A DNA stretch of 64,000 nucleotides from Pictodentalium vernedei (GCA_031216915.1 CM062288.1:176989919-177053918), one strand, 5' to 3'. Shown: positions 1 to 11,282, counted from the stretch's first letter. The notes: a model not told the origin generated them from the sequence alone. Translations and numbers: made by a program.

Positions 1-61
1 CTTTTCATATATTTTACTTTCCAATAACTGCATTTAAATGAAGGTGGAGTTTTCAATTTTT

Positions 62-96
62 TGAAAGTAAGTCACCTATTTTCACTTCGACACTCG
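62..96 (+). repeat. Short segment shared with the interior of the 1.1-kb hAT element
   Basis: About 28 bases beginning gtaagtcacctattttc are nearly identical to 29762-29791, inside the hAT-type element at 28972-30106. The surrounding first 400 bases may therefore hold a truncated or diverged relative of that element. The similarity is short and no terminal repeat is visible here. Confidence 0.4.
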
Positions 97-275
97 CACA
101 TTGATCACGAATCTCCGAAGAAAAACCCCAGAAATAAACATGAACACAGTTGAAATATATATCATAAAATAGCCTTTTCTTAAAAAAATTTAACTTAAAT
201 CCATATTTGACTGCTTCGTGAGTTTTTACCCGCGTTTGAAATGCATGTGATTTGACTCCGAACGTTTTTCATAAG

Positions 276-881
276 TTACAACGGGAACGAAATATTTGAC
301 TGTTGTTTTCCGGGATTTTTGGTCCAAAAATGATTCCCGACCGGGAGGCCGGGAACTACACTGAAATTCTGGGATTTTCCCGGGCATTCCGGGAGAGTTA
401 ACATGTCTGCTCTGCCCCCATATGGGTAATCGGTATGAAGTGTCTCGTCAAGGCTTTTCAAAAAAGGTTCCAATATCAAAGGACTTTTCAGGTCCCTGGC
501 AGATGATTTGTAAATTTCAAGGCTATCAAGAAAGTCAGCGCTGTGAGAACCCTGTTCTGTATTGTAAACAGTTAATGAAAAACTCGCATAAATTAACATG
601 AAATCAAAAGAGGTAGATGTTGGAGAACAATTGTCTTGCAGATATCTCATAACCAATTTTGACAAGCATACATACACTGTGCCATGAGAGCTGAATAAAA
701 ATGACATCAAATAAGACACTTTCTGTTCTTGTTTTAATGTTGCAACATAATGAAAAACTGGGCTGCCTAGAGGAAATTGGTCCCCTGGTAATTGGTCAAA
801 GAAATGATGTTTATGGTAATTAGACTTGTGGGATGATACTGTTATAGATTTTATAATTTTCGACACTACAAAAATATTCAA
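276..881 (-). CDS. Unrecognised 201-codon open frame; candidate exon or gene relic
   Basis: This is an uninterrupted minus-strand frame of 201 codons, long for AT-rich DNA where stop codons are frequent. The composition in the middle is protein-like: mixed hydrophobic and polar residues with several Leu/Ser/Phe-rich helical stretches, and no low complexity. A possible splice acceptor (tttttgtag) lies at 874-866, giving a phase-1 exon start at 865; the methionine upstream may therefore be intronic. The last 40 codons run through unusual CCGGG-rich DNA (300-410) that resembles repeat sequence, so the true coding part may stop earlier, near 410. No clear GT donor was found there. I recognise no domain, signal peptide or membrane segment. 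It could be an internal exon, a retrocopy or a transposon-derived frame. Confidence 0.3.
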   Translation of the reverse strand: MNIFVVSKIIKSITVSSHKSNYHKHHFFDQLPGDQFPLGSPVFHYVATLKQEQKVSYLMSFLFSSHGTVYVCLSKLVMRYLQDNCSPTSTSFDFMLIYASFSLTVYNTEQGSHSADFLDSLEIYKSSARDLKSPLILEPFLKSLDETLHTDYPYGGRADMLTLPECPGKSQNFSVVPGLPVGNHFWTKNPGKQQSNISFPL

Positions 882-1425
882 AATAGATTACCCGAACCCT
901 TCACCTAACAAGACCTGAGTGATATGCAGTATTTATCAGATTCTACATGTACAGTACAGAGAGCGTGGTTAATCACAAAAACACTGACACTTTCACCACT
1001 GATCTCTACAACTGGATTGCTAGAATGCTCATTGGTTACAAACAAAAAATTTAAAAATGCATTGCTGAAAATCAACAATGCTCAACAAACAAAATTTTCT
1101 CGAACATTTAAAAGTTTTATGATGCCTTGAAGTTGTTGATTGCTTTTTCAAGAATATACTTTAATGTCTGTGAAAAATGAATATGTTGCTGTGAACATTT
1201 TTTATGGCAATACAAACTGAATATTTACATCATATATTGGTTATTAATGACAGAAAACAAGTGCCAAGACTGAAAGTTGATATTGTGTTAGTAGTTTCAT
1301 ACTCGGCTTTCCTTTGATGTTTGATGATGTGTGTTATGCTGTGACTGCAATCACAGTATAACAGCTTTTACATTATAAAATGTCATCAGTATGTTACCAT
1401 GCTGACTGACTTGACTACATCTTGG
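882..1425. other. Unassigned AT-rich DNA
   Basis: I see no convincing exon, repeat end or RNA gene in this stretch. A short plus-strand frame at 924-1130 has no recognisable features. Confidence 0.5.
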
Positions 1426-1461
1426 GTGTGTGTGTGTGTGGGGAGTGGGGGGGGGGGGGGG
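1426..1461. repeat. TG microsatellite running into a G homopolymer
   Basis: About eight TG dinucleotides are followed by ggggagt and a G run of about 15. This is simple sequence of a kind prone to slippage and assembly error. Confidence 0.9.
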
Positions 1462-1554
1462 TAATCAGATTGAGTTGTAACATTTTTAGCTGACATTCCA
1501 GCCATCCAGTTGTATAACGATCAGAGGGATTATCAACAACAACAGTAAATGGTA

Positions 1555-1615
1555 TTTTGTGAGTCTTAGATCTTGTAAATCTTGGATCTTGTGAATCTTA
1601 GATCATGTGAATTGT
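1555..1615 (+). repeat. Short degenerate tandem repeat, period about 16
   Basis: Three to four imperfect copies of a unit like gaatcttagatcttgt lie head to tail. They do not belong to any of the named families. Confidence 0.6.
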
Positions 1616-2619
1616 CAAGTCAAATTGAATCTCAAAACAAATGGAGAAGAGGATTCTGAACTGAATTTTATTTTGAACTAAATCTCACTGACTTTCAAGT
1701 TTCCAAACATGGGGATTTGATTTCTTATGACAACTCTAGAATATGGAAAGCATTGTCAGTGTCTCTACACAGTATGGCATAATTTCCAACTATCTGATTC
1801 AACTCTCACAGCACATATTTTGATATCTTGTTTTCTGTTGGGATCTGGTAAAAAAAAATCTAGAATATTGCAGAAATGCAACTAATACAGATCCTGCAGT
1901 AGTTCTGTTTCAAAATCCTGTACAGTACCTGTACTGGTTCCAGAAACAAAATTAAATTCAATGTGTTGGTGAATTTCCAATTCTGCTTTGAAATTTCAAT
2001 ATTTAACATTTCAACCAGAGATTGTGGTCTATGGTTGTCAGGGGCATCTCCAAGGGGGTTTAGAGTAGATGACATTCCCCAACCCACAAAAAAACAAAAC
2101 AAAACATTTTTCCAGCTGAGTCATTTTTGTCTAGATTGGAGAAGGGGCAGAATATCAAAAAATTTTGAGAGTATCAAAATGACATGATGCTCATTCTTTT
2201 CTATGATTCAGAAATGAATTTGCTAGATTCATTAGGCAAATCAGATTATCTGATTCTCACAAAATTATACTCCTGTGGAGTCTTAGATATCGATTGACTC
2301 TTGCTTGTATTTATTTGATACTTGGACTGATGTCACTCCCATGCTCGGCCATACAAACAGAGGCCTTTGGTACCCGATTTGGGCTATTGGGCACACAGCA
2401 TGACTAAATGGGGCATATGGGATGTGTTAAGTAAATAAGTTGCATCACAACTATCACATGTATATTTTATTTACCCACAAATGAATTTCCAAGAAGTCTT
2501 GAGTTGAGCTGGACCATGGCCTGGTGCATATGCTCATTGTTGCATACCGCCTCGTCGTATACTACTGGATTTCGTCAAAATCATCCACTCACTTCTGAGA
2601 TATGGATCAGGACGGATGG
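1616..2619. other. Unassigned DNA, no gene seen
   Basis: Two overlapping open frames on opposite strands near 1860-2187 shadow each other and show no protein-like features. There is no repeat end that I can place. Confidence 0.5.
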
Positions 2620-2723
2620 ATGGATTTTTTATTTTATCAGTCAGGACTTGTTCCCAGTTTATAAGAAAAGAGCTTATTTACCACAGTAAACAAGCAGTTT
2701 TGCTTCCCGGGGTTCCCATGGAG
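2620..2723 (-). mobile_element. SINE-B fragment (head region)
   Basis: This matches the 5' half of SINE-B: the segment around ttaccacagtaaacaagca followed by cttcccggggttcccatgg. The 3' tail is missing, so the copy is truncated. Confidence 0.6.
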
Positions 2724-2949
2724 AGCATCACTAATCTCTTGCCTTTGTTCTTGAACAGTGTAATTACCTTCCTGTATCAATTCTATACTATCAGTGTCTC
2801 TTCTTTTGATACTAAGCCATGGTGAAAAGCAACTGATCCACAAAACTGGGAGAAGACTAACAGTTGACAGTATTTTGAGACAGGGTATTTCTGTTTGGTT
2901 CTACATTGCCATTTGTGAAGCAATATCTCCAGGTCGCTAACCAAAATCC

Positions 2950-3570
2950 AAAAATGATTCACTCACTGTGATACAAGATTTCTGGTATGACTGATTTCAG
3001 GTATGACTGTCAGACATGCCCTTTAATCACTAAGAATGCAAATACGGAACCACCTATGCAGAGGTGACTGATTGGGTTATTCCACTACGGCATGCTACAC
3101 TTTCTAGGTCACAGTGTCTAGTCACTGACTATCATTCAATGTCATTGGTTTTTCATACTGTAACCCCTCTAGAAACAATTCACATCATGCACATGTGCAG
3201 TTGTTGAATTTTTGTTGGATTTTCCTGAAAGTAATCAGCATATTCAGGAAAATCCAACATAAATACAACAACTGTGCATGTGTATGGTGCAATCTGTGCT
3301 CTGAAACTTTGAAATTTCAGTCACAAGCGAGGGACAAAATTGATTTAAGGGAATAAGTAAACTGAGGTAAGCAAACTTACTGTCTTAGTGTGTCAGTGAT
3401 GTGAACCCATAAAAAACTTTAAGCCCATGAAATTTGCTACTGCTAACTGTTGCAGCCGGGGAAATTTCTGAATTGTGAGGGCAGTATCAGCCATGAATCA
3501 AGGAGCCAGTAATGAAGAAATGTGCACACCAGGGTATTTTGGAAAAAAATAAAATGAAATAGTTGGGATA
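2950..3570 (+). repeat. Unit duplicated at 6430-7600
   Basis: Segments 2950-3075 and 3243-3570 match 6430-6540 and 7214-7590 in the same order and orientation (for example gaaatgtgcaca near the end, gatacaa...atttctg near the start). Between the two copies lies the PX/PY composite element. The copy at 6430 was itself hit by a SINE-B. This is either an old tandem duplication or two copies of an uncharacterised repeat. Confidence 0.6.
3188..3285. repeat. Inverted repeat, arms about 40 bp
   Basis: The left arm (3188-3229, gcacatgtgcagttgttg to gattttcctga) is the near-perfect reverse complement of 3243-3285, with a 13-base spacer. The right arm recurs alone at 7214-7265, so this may be the end of a palindromic element. 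Confidence 0.65.
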
Positions 3571-6420
3571 ACAAAGAGTAGCAAAATCCACCATGTTCAA
3601 AAATGAAAGTGTCAATGACACTGCAGCTTAACTTGTCCAAGAAGGGACTGAACTAAATAGAAAGATCCAGTAATGCCATGTCATTCACTCAATTTTCTAC
3701 AGAAAAGACATCAAACCAAAACAACATATGAAATCTGAAAAAATCGGGTGAGGGAGGGGTCTGTTGGGTGTACTAATGGAATTGTTGACAATTTATATGT
3801 CAAATCCAAGATGGCCGGAGGCGGTTATCTTTTTCAAAAGAATGCAGAAAAATTTGATAACTACCATCTGGACATCATACCAAAGTTACATACATGCCGG
3901 CCATGTTTTTCAACAAAATTCAGAAATATTTGATAGCTCACATCTAGACAACACACCAAAACTACATACAAAATTTTAAAAAGAATGGGTGAGAGATGCT
4001 GCCTGCAGGGTGTGCTAATGGAATTGTTGACAATTCAAATGCCAATCCAAGATGGCCACTGACGGCCATGTTTTTCAACAAAATTTGAAATGAAAGTGTC
4101 AATGACACTGTAGCTCAACTTGTCAAGACAAAGACATGTACATGTATAGTATGTGACACAGCAATGACAAACATCTAGGTAATGACCTGATAACAAAGGT
4201 ACATATAAAGTATTGTAACGGTCTGTACATAAATACTGAGCGTTGCCTGTAACAAATGTATAGGTAAAGTATTGTAAAGGTGGGTGACAATCAGATGCTA
4301 AACTAGAAAAAAATCTTTGAGTCCCAGAGTGGGTCTGACTGAACCCCAAAATATTTGTTCTCATAGCACAGTGATAACAAAGGCACCCCAAAACACACTC
4401 ATTCCTGTCCCAAGGTGAAAACAAAGGTACCCAAGAAGTTTCGTGAAGATCAGTTCACAAATATGAGCTGTGTAGAAGTTGTGACAAAAAACTGATTGGA
4501 CCTAATTTCGGTACAAAATGGCCACTGGCAGCCATCTTGAATTTTGGACCGCGCCCAGAAACACTCGTTCTCGTCCCAAGGTGATAACAAAGGTACCCAA
4601 GAAGTTTTGTGAAGATCAGTTCATAAATACAGCCTCTAGCCCGAGCCGTATTGACATGTGCACTTACAGAGTATAAGTAGCACTGAATAAATCAAAGTTC
4701 ATCTAATTTGCATAATTTCTGCACGAGAAAAAAACCTGTACTATATGTGATGTATTCCATGTTACTAAACATTCATACAAAAATTTATTCAAATCAGAAC
4801 TTTCATACAGAAGTTCTGTACAAAAGACTGATTGCACTAATTTTGGTACAAAATGGCTGCTGGTGGCCATCTTGAATTTCGGACCACACCCAAAAACACT
4901 CGTTCTCATCCTACGGTAATAACAAAGGTACCCAAGAAGTTTTGTAAAGATCGGTTCATAAATACGGCATCTAGCCTGAGCCGTATAGAAGTTGTGTACA
5001 AAAAACTGATTAGACCTAATTTCGATACAAAATGGCCACTGGCAGCCATCTTGAATTTTGGACCGCACCCAGAAACACTCGTTCTCGACCCAAGGTGATA
5101 ACAAAGGTACCCAAGACGTTTCGTGAAGATCGGTTCATAAATACAGACTCTAGCCCGAGCCGTATTTATATGTGTACTTACTGTGTGTAAGCAGCACTGA
5201 AAAAATCAAAGTTCATCTAATTTGCATAATTTCTGCACGAGAAAAAAACCCGTATTATATGTGATGTATCCCATGGTACTAAACATTCACACAAAAAATT
5301 ATTCAAATCAGCGCTTTCATATGGAAGTTCTGTGCAAAAATCTGATTGCACCAAATTTCGTACAAAATGGCTGCCATCGGCCATCTTGAATTTTGGACCG
5401 GACCCCAAAACACTCGTTCTCGTCCCAAGGTGATAACAAAGGTACCCAAGAAGTTTCGTAAAGATTGGTTCATAAATACGGCCTCTAGCCCGAGCCGTAT
5501 TGGCATTTGCACTTACAGTGCTGAAAGTAACACCAAAAAACATCAAAGTTAGTCTAATTTGCATAATTTACGCACGAGAAAAAACCCTGTATTATATGTG
5601 ATGTATCCCATGGTACTAAACATTCATACAAAAAATTATTCAAATCAGAGCTTTCATATGGAAGTTCTGTACAAAAAACAGATTTCTGCATCGTCGGTAC
5701 AAAATGGCAGCTGGCAGCCATCTTGAATTTCGGACCGCACCCAAAAACACTCGTTCTCGTCCCACAGTCATAACAAAGGTACCCAAGAAGTTTCGTAAAG
5801 ATCGGTTCATAAATACGACCTCTAGCCCGAGCCGTATCCAATTGTTGACGGACAGACGGACGACGGGCCATGGCATAAGCTCAAATTTGGCTTCGCCAAA
5901 GTTGAGCTAAAAAATTGAGAGCTCCCATCTAGACATTGCCCCAAAGCCACATATGAAATTTGGGACTGATCGGGTGAGAGCCAGGGCCTGTATGGTGTGC
6001 TAAAGGAATTGTTGGACAATTTATATCCAAATCCAAGATGGCTGCTGGCAGCCATGTTTTTCAACAAAATTCAGAAAAATTCAATAGCTCCCACCTAGAT
6101 ATCACACCAAAGCTATATATGAAATTGAAATTTGAAAAAGATTGGGTGAGAGCTGCGACCTGTAAGGTATGCTAAAGGAATTGTTGGACAATTTATATCC
6201 AAATCCAAGATGGCCACTAACGGCAATGTTTTTCGATGAAATTTGAAAAATATTGATAGCTCCCATCTAGACATTGCCCCAAAGCCACATATGAAATTTG
6301 GAACTGATCGGGTGACAGCTGTGGCCTGTAGTGTGTGCTAAAGGAATTGTGGATGGACAGTTGTACGGATGGACGACGGAACACAACCCATCCCAATAGC
6401 TCATACTTAACGTTGTCAAA
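3571..6420 (+). mobile_element. PX pearl-like (Helentron-type) element, split by a PY element
   Basis: The head begins acaaagagtagcaaaatcc and contains the hairpin agtgtcaatgacact (3608-3622). Core units of about 165 bp follow (features: atttatatgccaaatccaag, atggccactg, caacaaaattcag). The core stops at about 4088, where a complete PY element is inserted, and resumes at about 5912 with gagctcccatctagacat. It ends in a tail with cagttgtacggatgg and catcccaatagctcat. The second PX element at 49349-51727 has the same head and tail. The architecture agrees with published descriptions of bivalve pearl elements; that identification is by structure, not by search. No coding capacity is expected. 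Confidence 0.7.
4089..5911 (+). mobile_element. PY pearl-like element nested in PX
   Basis: The head aatgaaagtgtcaatgacac is followed by gtagctcaacttgtcaag. Core modules follow, each carrying caaaggtacccaagaagtt, a cctctagcccgagccgtat hairpin-like motif, gcataatttctgcacgag and an atggctgc...ggccatcttgaatt block. Spacing of the repeated motif is about 166-179 or 335 bp. Near the 3' end are a GACGG-rich microsatellite (5849-5868) and a hairpin, agctcaaatttggcttcg pairing with ccaaagttgagct. Joining the PX sequence on either side restores an uninterrupted PX unit, which fixes both ends to within a few bases. Open frames within the core occur on both strands and recur with each unit, so they are not genes. 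Confidence 0.75.
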
Positions 6421-6964
6421 AAATGTTTCGCACACTGCGATACAAAGTCTTTCTAAGATTTCTGCTGATATGACTGCCAGACATTCTCTTTAATCGCTAA
6501 GATTGCTATTACGGAACAACCAAAGCAGAGACATTTGTTTATGTTTTTTTCTCTGACTGAAGAGAGAAACTGGTTAATCAGTGTCAGTGAACTGCGAGAT
6601 CAAAGTAACACCACCAAGTTGGCAAATCGCACCTCACACACGAGAAAGTATTCACATGATATCGCTGCTTGGTTAAAATCAATTTTATTTCATTCAACAA
6701 TTCACTTTTCGGAACTTTTTTTATTTTAAATTGCTTTTCCATCCAAACTGTATCAAATTTATGTTTCACCCCCTATTTATTAGCAACAAGAATTACTATT
6801 TACAGACAGTAACAGATTATTTGTAGCGGAGTAAACAACTGTGATTAGGCAATGGAAAAAAAGTACATCTAATTATAGAAAACAAAACTAACTCAATGGT
6901 GTCACATGGTTGGGTTTTCTGACCCCACCACACAGTGCAATTATTGGGGTTTCAATTATCAGTT

Positions 6965-7193
6965 TGTTTGTTGTTTGTTTGTTGGTGGTTAACGTCACAT
7001 ATTTATGCACCATGGCTAATCGTGACACAACATGGAGATGAAGTCAAGTTTAGTCAATCGTTGATCAACATGTTGCCCATTTTAGAGGACTTTCACCCCA
7101 AGCATTGGTGACTGGGTCCTATTTTACTAGTAAAGCGGAACTGGTTTACCACAGTAAACAAGTGCTGCTTACTTCCCGGGGTTCCCACGGGGA
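6965..7193 (-). mobile_element. SINE-B, full length, with 14-bp target-site duplication
   Basis: The duplication ttcaattatcagtt occurs at 6951-6964 and 7194-7207. Read on the minus strand, the element starts tccccgtgggaaccccggg and ends in the LINE-like tail atgtgacgttaaccaccaa plus a degenerate caaacaaac tract. At 229 bp it defines the family length. The head has no clear tRNA A/B box pair; what drives its transcription is unclear. Confidence 0.8.
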
Positions 7194-7593
7194 TTCAATT
7201 ATCAGTTCATACAGGCGATGTACATGTAGTGCAGGAAAATCCAACATAAATACAACTGTGCATGTGCACGGCACAAACTGTGCTCTGAAATGAAACTTCG
7301 AAGTTTCAGTCACAAACGAGTAACACTAGTTGCTTTGAGGGAAAAAGTAAATCGAGGTAAGCAAACTTACTGTCTTATTAGTGTTTTTTAGTATTAGTCA
7401 GTGATGCGAACCCATAAAAAAGAATGCATTTTGAATTGCATTATAATGCCGTAGTGTCTATGTTAAGCTCACAAAATTTGCTACAGCAAACTGTTATGGA
7501 AGGGGAAACTGAATTTAGGTGCCTGTAACGAAGAAATGTGCACAGCATGGTATTTCGGGCAAAAATAAAACAAAATGTTCTGGATAACAATAA

Positions 7594-7924
7594 ACTGAAA
7601 ATTAACTAACCTTGGTCTAAAACGAAGAATCAATTCAAACCAATTGCTCATCAATGTTCCCGGAGGGTGAGAAAACCATAAATCAAAATTTTTAAAACAA
7701 AACATACCCTGCTTTAGAACTAACAAAACATACCCTGCTTAAGAACTAAGCCCAAATATGAACTTCCAGCAATCAACCAGTTAACAAACATAAAAAAACA
7801 AAAAAATAAAGGCCTCCTTCCCTTATTGATTTGAAAAATTAATTCCTCATGAACAAAATGTAGTTTTCTATTTGGCCTAACTTATGAAATCATGAACTTT
7901 GAAATCTTCACACTAAATACAAAC
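7594..7924. other. Probable intronic DNA downstream of the Ig exon
   Basis: This is AT-rich sequence following the donor site on the minus strand. A short direct repeat, aacaaaacataccctgctt, occurs at 7697 and 7722. No further exon was found. Confidence 0.4.
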
Positions 7925-8203
7925 CTTCAACAACCAATTTGATTTCTTGCTGCACAGATCCAATAGGATTCACAAGAATACACCTGTACTGCCCGCCATC
8001 AGATCTTTGTACATTACTGATCTCCACTTCATCACCATGGCTGCCTTTTATATTTACACGGTCAGTATTGACTAGTGACTGACCATCTTTTGTCCATGTA
8101 TGCTTGGGTTGTGGAGATCCTTTTCCACGGCAAAAAAGTGTCACAGTAACTCCTCTATGAACTTGTAGATAGGAGTTTGAACTTGCTACGATAGATGGTG
8201 GTG
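7925..8203 (-). CDS. Single immunoglobulin I-set domain exon
   Basis: The exon has 279 nucleotides (93 codons) and encodes one complete Ig fold. Counting from its first full codon, visible features are PP at 2-3, first Cys at 25 (LFCRG), Trp at 37 (TWTKDG), the D-G-G-Q-Y-R-C motif at 69-75 with the second Cys at 75, and a closing IKLVVEG strand. The Cys-Cys spacing and the tyrosine-corner motif fit I-set domains of extracellular adhesion or receptor proteins. An acceptor (ttatatttgcag, AG at 8205-8204) and a donor (GT at 7924-7923, gaag|gtttgt) bound it; both introns are phase 1, the usual symmetric arrangement for Ig exons. The parent gene could be a hemicentin-, papilin-, peroxidasin- or receptor-type protein, and one domain cannot decide. 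No signal peptide or membrane segment lies in the exon. No second exon was found within this window, so introns must be long. Confidence 0.85.
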
Positions 8204-8323
8204 CTGCAAATATAATAAATACTTCATGATAGATGTATATTAGCACAGAATTCATAAGAAAAAATAGTTGTCACAGAGTGTTGTGGTAATCACACAGTTT
8301 CTGCCAGGGCAGCACCAGGCCCC

Positions 8324-8558
8324 TCAACCCTTTATGTAACTTACTCACATAATTTACAAACTGAGCAGTTGAAAAAAGACTAATTTTCAAACAATTTCAA
8401 CAAAATCATATCATCTGACCTCTCACTGGAATGAGCTCATCGAGATCCATCCAATGAGTGGTCACAATCTGGTTGTGTGAAATGTTTTTGAAAAAATTGA
8501 AAAAAATAATATTTAAAATGTGAAGTTGTGATATCCTATGCATTGGGTAAAGGGTTAA
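8324..8558. mobile_element. PB-MITE (piggyBac-type palindrome)
   Basis: The ends read caaccctttatg and ggtaaagggttaa, and the centre contains the arms catatcatctgacctctcac and ccaatgagtggtcacaatc. The left TTAA has decayed to tcaa. It lies in the presumed intron just upstream of the Ig exon. Confidence 0.75.
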
Positions 8559-8761
8559 CCAGCAAAATGTCCTTCGACTGGCCCCTATCCCTCCAATCAT
8601 GCTTCCCAATTAGTCCTAAATCAGTTGGCCACAGACAGTTTAGATCCATATTTACAGGTGTAATATCTCAGGGAACTTATAGGCATCGTTTCTGCTATGA
8701 ACATATTTTTGAAAGAGCCACTTCAAGATGGAGTCCTTCAAGTGAAGATAGTATGCTGCTT

Positions 8762-9055
8762 AACTGGTTGAGTGCTAGAAGCCCTATCATGGCTCAACTG
8801 AAAAGTGCTTAAAGCCACTTCAGTGGCTTTACACATTATGCAGTAGCTTGATGTTTGCCAAACAGTAGAACAGAAAATGTTTGATTTGAAAATGCTTTGT
8901 TACAATTTATTGGAGAGTGCCAATATGCACTCCCCAATAAATAATAACAAATCTATTTTTATAGACTCCCCATGCTTGTAGCAATAAAATCTTTGAAAAA
9001 AATACTCATGTTACAAATCACCTTTGAAAAATAATTTAGCACTATACAAATTAAG
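8762..9055 (+). mobile_element. M-MITE copy
   Basis: It starts aactggttgagtgctagaag and ends aatttagcactatacaaatt, imperfect inverted repeats of each other. A central hairpin of about 20-bp arms (atttattggagagtgcc, then gcactccccaataaat) is at 8906-8942. The same element is at 27363-27672, with relatives at 14705, 17485 and 33017. Confidence 0.65.
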
Positions 9056-9404
9056 AAGATGTTGCAAAATTAGACAACTGCATAACTTATTTCAGGTTCT
9101 ACAAGAAAATTTGCATAACACATCTGGGTTCAGATAATGCATTTGAAGGGACACCAGACCCACTAGGCAGACTACAGAAATAGCACTTTTGGGTGTCAAA
9201 TTTTGAAATTTCCTCTCAAGTGTTTCAATCCTTTCAACAATGATACCCTGAATGGAATCATTATATACACTACTGAACACAGTGAAATAGAATAATCAGC
9301 AGGGGGTGGGGAGAGAGAATCAGTAATACTTTAATACTAAAGCTCTACAGGATTAAACAAGAATTACACCTCGCCGATGTTGGGTCTGTGAGGCTTGTAA
9401 ATAT

Positions 9405-10105
9405 AAGAAAATCGGATACATTGATATTTGTTCAAGATACCGTGTTAACAAGCTGAAAACAGGCAAAAATTAACTAATTACGGGCCATAACTCTGCTCAG
9501 TATGGCCGATCCATACCAGTTTTGGAACTCATTTAAGACATTGTTTAGAAAGTCTCTAATACCAAATATTGACCTAATCCATTGATATTTGTTCAAGTAA
9601 CTGCGCTAACAAGCTGAAAACAGGCAAAAATTAACTAATTAAGGGCCACAACAACACTCAGTATGGCCAAACCATACCAGGTTTCAAATTCATTCAAGAC
9701 ATTATTAGGAAAGTCTCACAAACCAAATATTGAGCAATCCATTGATATTAGTGCAAGTTATCATGCTAACGAGCTGAAAACAGGAAAAATTAATGAATTA
9801 AGGGTCATAACTGCTCAGTATAACCGAACCGCACCAGTTTAAGAACTCATTTAAGATTAAGGAAGTCTCACATACAAATACTGACCAAATCCACTAATAT
9901 TTGTTGAAGTTATCACACCAACAAGCTGAAAACAGGCAAAAATTAAAGAATTAAAGCCCAATAACTCTGCTCAGTATGGCCAAACTGTACTAGTTTTTGA
10001 ACTCATTCAAGATTTTGTTAAGAAAGTCTTACATACCATATATTGACCAAATCCATTGATATTTGTTCAAGTTATGATGTTAATGAGCTGATATGCCTGC
10101 CCTTT
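9405..10105 (+). repeat. Tandem array, period about 160 bp, about 4.4 copies
   Basis: The marker agctgaaaacaggcaaaaat recurs at about 9451, 9612, 9772 and 9924, with a decayed fifth copy at 10086 (spacings 161, 160, 152, 162). Each unit also carries gggccataactctgctcag and tatggccgaaccatacca. This resembles a pearl-type core without an obvious head; the 3' flank (ccgtcttgctcatctgacc-like, about 10100-10140) may be a decayed tail. Confidence 0.8.
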
Positions 10106-10429
10106 TGCCTACTTGCTTGCTCATCTGACCATCCACCTACTGCAAACTGACATCATCAAACTACAGATAGAGTTTTTTTGGTTTTTTTGATATCGACCAA
10201 AAATCAAAGATCTTCCTGTCCAGTTACATGCAGGTGATTACTATGTTGTCTACTCTACAGATTGACAACTTTTGCTTTACGGAAAATTTTAGCATACCAG
10301 TTTGATAAGGATATGTTACCTTTCGCAAATTTGCCAAATATGCAATGAAATTGAAATCTGGTGAATTGATGTCATTGCCTAATAGCAAAACTGACCAAAC
10401 ACTCATTTATTTATTTATCTATTTATTGG

Positions 10430-10548
10430 TGTTAAACCAGGGGGGGGGTTGGAAAAAATTTGTAAAACACTGATGCCGGGGTGGGTGGGTGGTCAAGGAG
10501 GACAAAAAAAAAAAATTTCCGATGCTTGCAAATTTTTTCCTCCGACAC
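10430..10548. repeat. G-rich repeat copy 1
   Basis: The segment gttaaaccagggggggg, tggaaaaaatttgtaaaaca and a second block gcttgcaaattttttcctcc resemble the repeat at 11057-11220. Both have G-rich left ends and C- or T-rich right ends, suggesting a short inverted-repeat element with ends near ccaggggttggaaaaaa. Confidence 0.45.
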
Positions 10549-10814
10549 TTTGGGGCAAAATTGTATACCATAATCAGTGAAGTATCATTCAAAAACCAAT
10601 AAAAAGACTCTCAAGTTATCAGGGGGTACCTACCAGGGGTTATATATGATTATAAAACTGTTATTGCGGCTGAGCTACGATTCGGCTTATAGTGATACAA
10701 TGTATGACATATTGAATAATGCAAGTTAAAATGCATCACTAATTGCAATTATCAAACACTGCACTCTAAGGATAAGTTATCTTGAGGGTGTTCCATTTGA
10801 TTGCAATTTTTTAT

Positions 10815-11000
10815 TACAATAGAACATGCCTTAAGAGACCAATGTCTTTGGAGACCATGTTTTATATGGACATACCTGGACATACCAGCTTTACTCTATA
10901 TTTGATTTGTTATGGGAGACCATCTGCCTTAAGAGACCACTTTGGTCTGATAAAACGGATGTTCTTTCAAGACCTGTCCAACTGTACAAGGTCAGTCACT
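10815..11000 (+). repeat. Degenerate repeat with cttaagagacca motifs
   Basis: The motif ccttaagagaccaatg recurs as gccttaagagaccactttgg 80 bases on. The start (atagaacatgccttaag) recalls ends of pogo-type elements. It is weak and unclassified. Confidence 0.3.
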
Positions 11001-11056
11001 TAATACTGTATGATAAAATTGGTTATGGTGCAGCATGGTGGGAACGATGATGCAGA

Positions 11057-11220
11057 AGCATGTATTTAGTGGGGGTGGGTGCTTCAGATAACCCAGGAAA
11101 AAATTGTAAAACTGGAAAAAAATTACATGGTGTGGGTGGGTGGGTCCTCCAACCGGTCAAAAACAAAAAAAACAGCATCAGTGTCTGCAAATTTTTTCCT
11201 AACCCCCACCCCTGGTTAAA
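11057..11220. repeat. G-rich repeat copy 2
   Basis: It runs from tttagtgggggtgggtgc to cctaacccccacccctgg, with an internal gtgtctgcaaattttttcct shared with 10430-10548. The outer ends are roughly complementary (gggggtgggt and acccccaccc). Confidence 0.5.
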
Positions 11221-11282
11221 CGGTCACTTTCAGAACCTTTGGCTATCATATGACCACAAAACTGGAATGAAGAAAAGTTTAC

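Noticed and set aside
4853..5098. Recurrent 60-80 codon frames in PY cores (for example with TKVPKKFRKDRFINTASSPSRI-like peptides split across many copies)
   Set aside because: The frames occur on both strands and simply recur with each tandem unit. The DNA motifs explain them, there is no start context, and stops break them in other units. Related frames at 5346, 16134, 17210, 43827 and 44165 were dropped for the same reason.
9405..10105. CRISPR-like array
   Set aside because: Units of 160 bp repeat along their whole length with no short repeat and unique spacer pattern, and the DNA is clearly eukaryotic.
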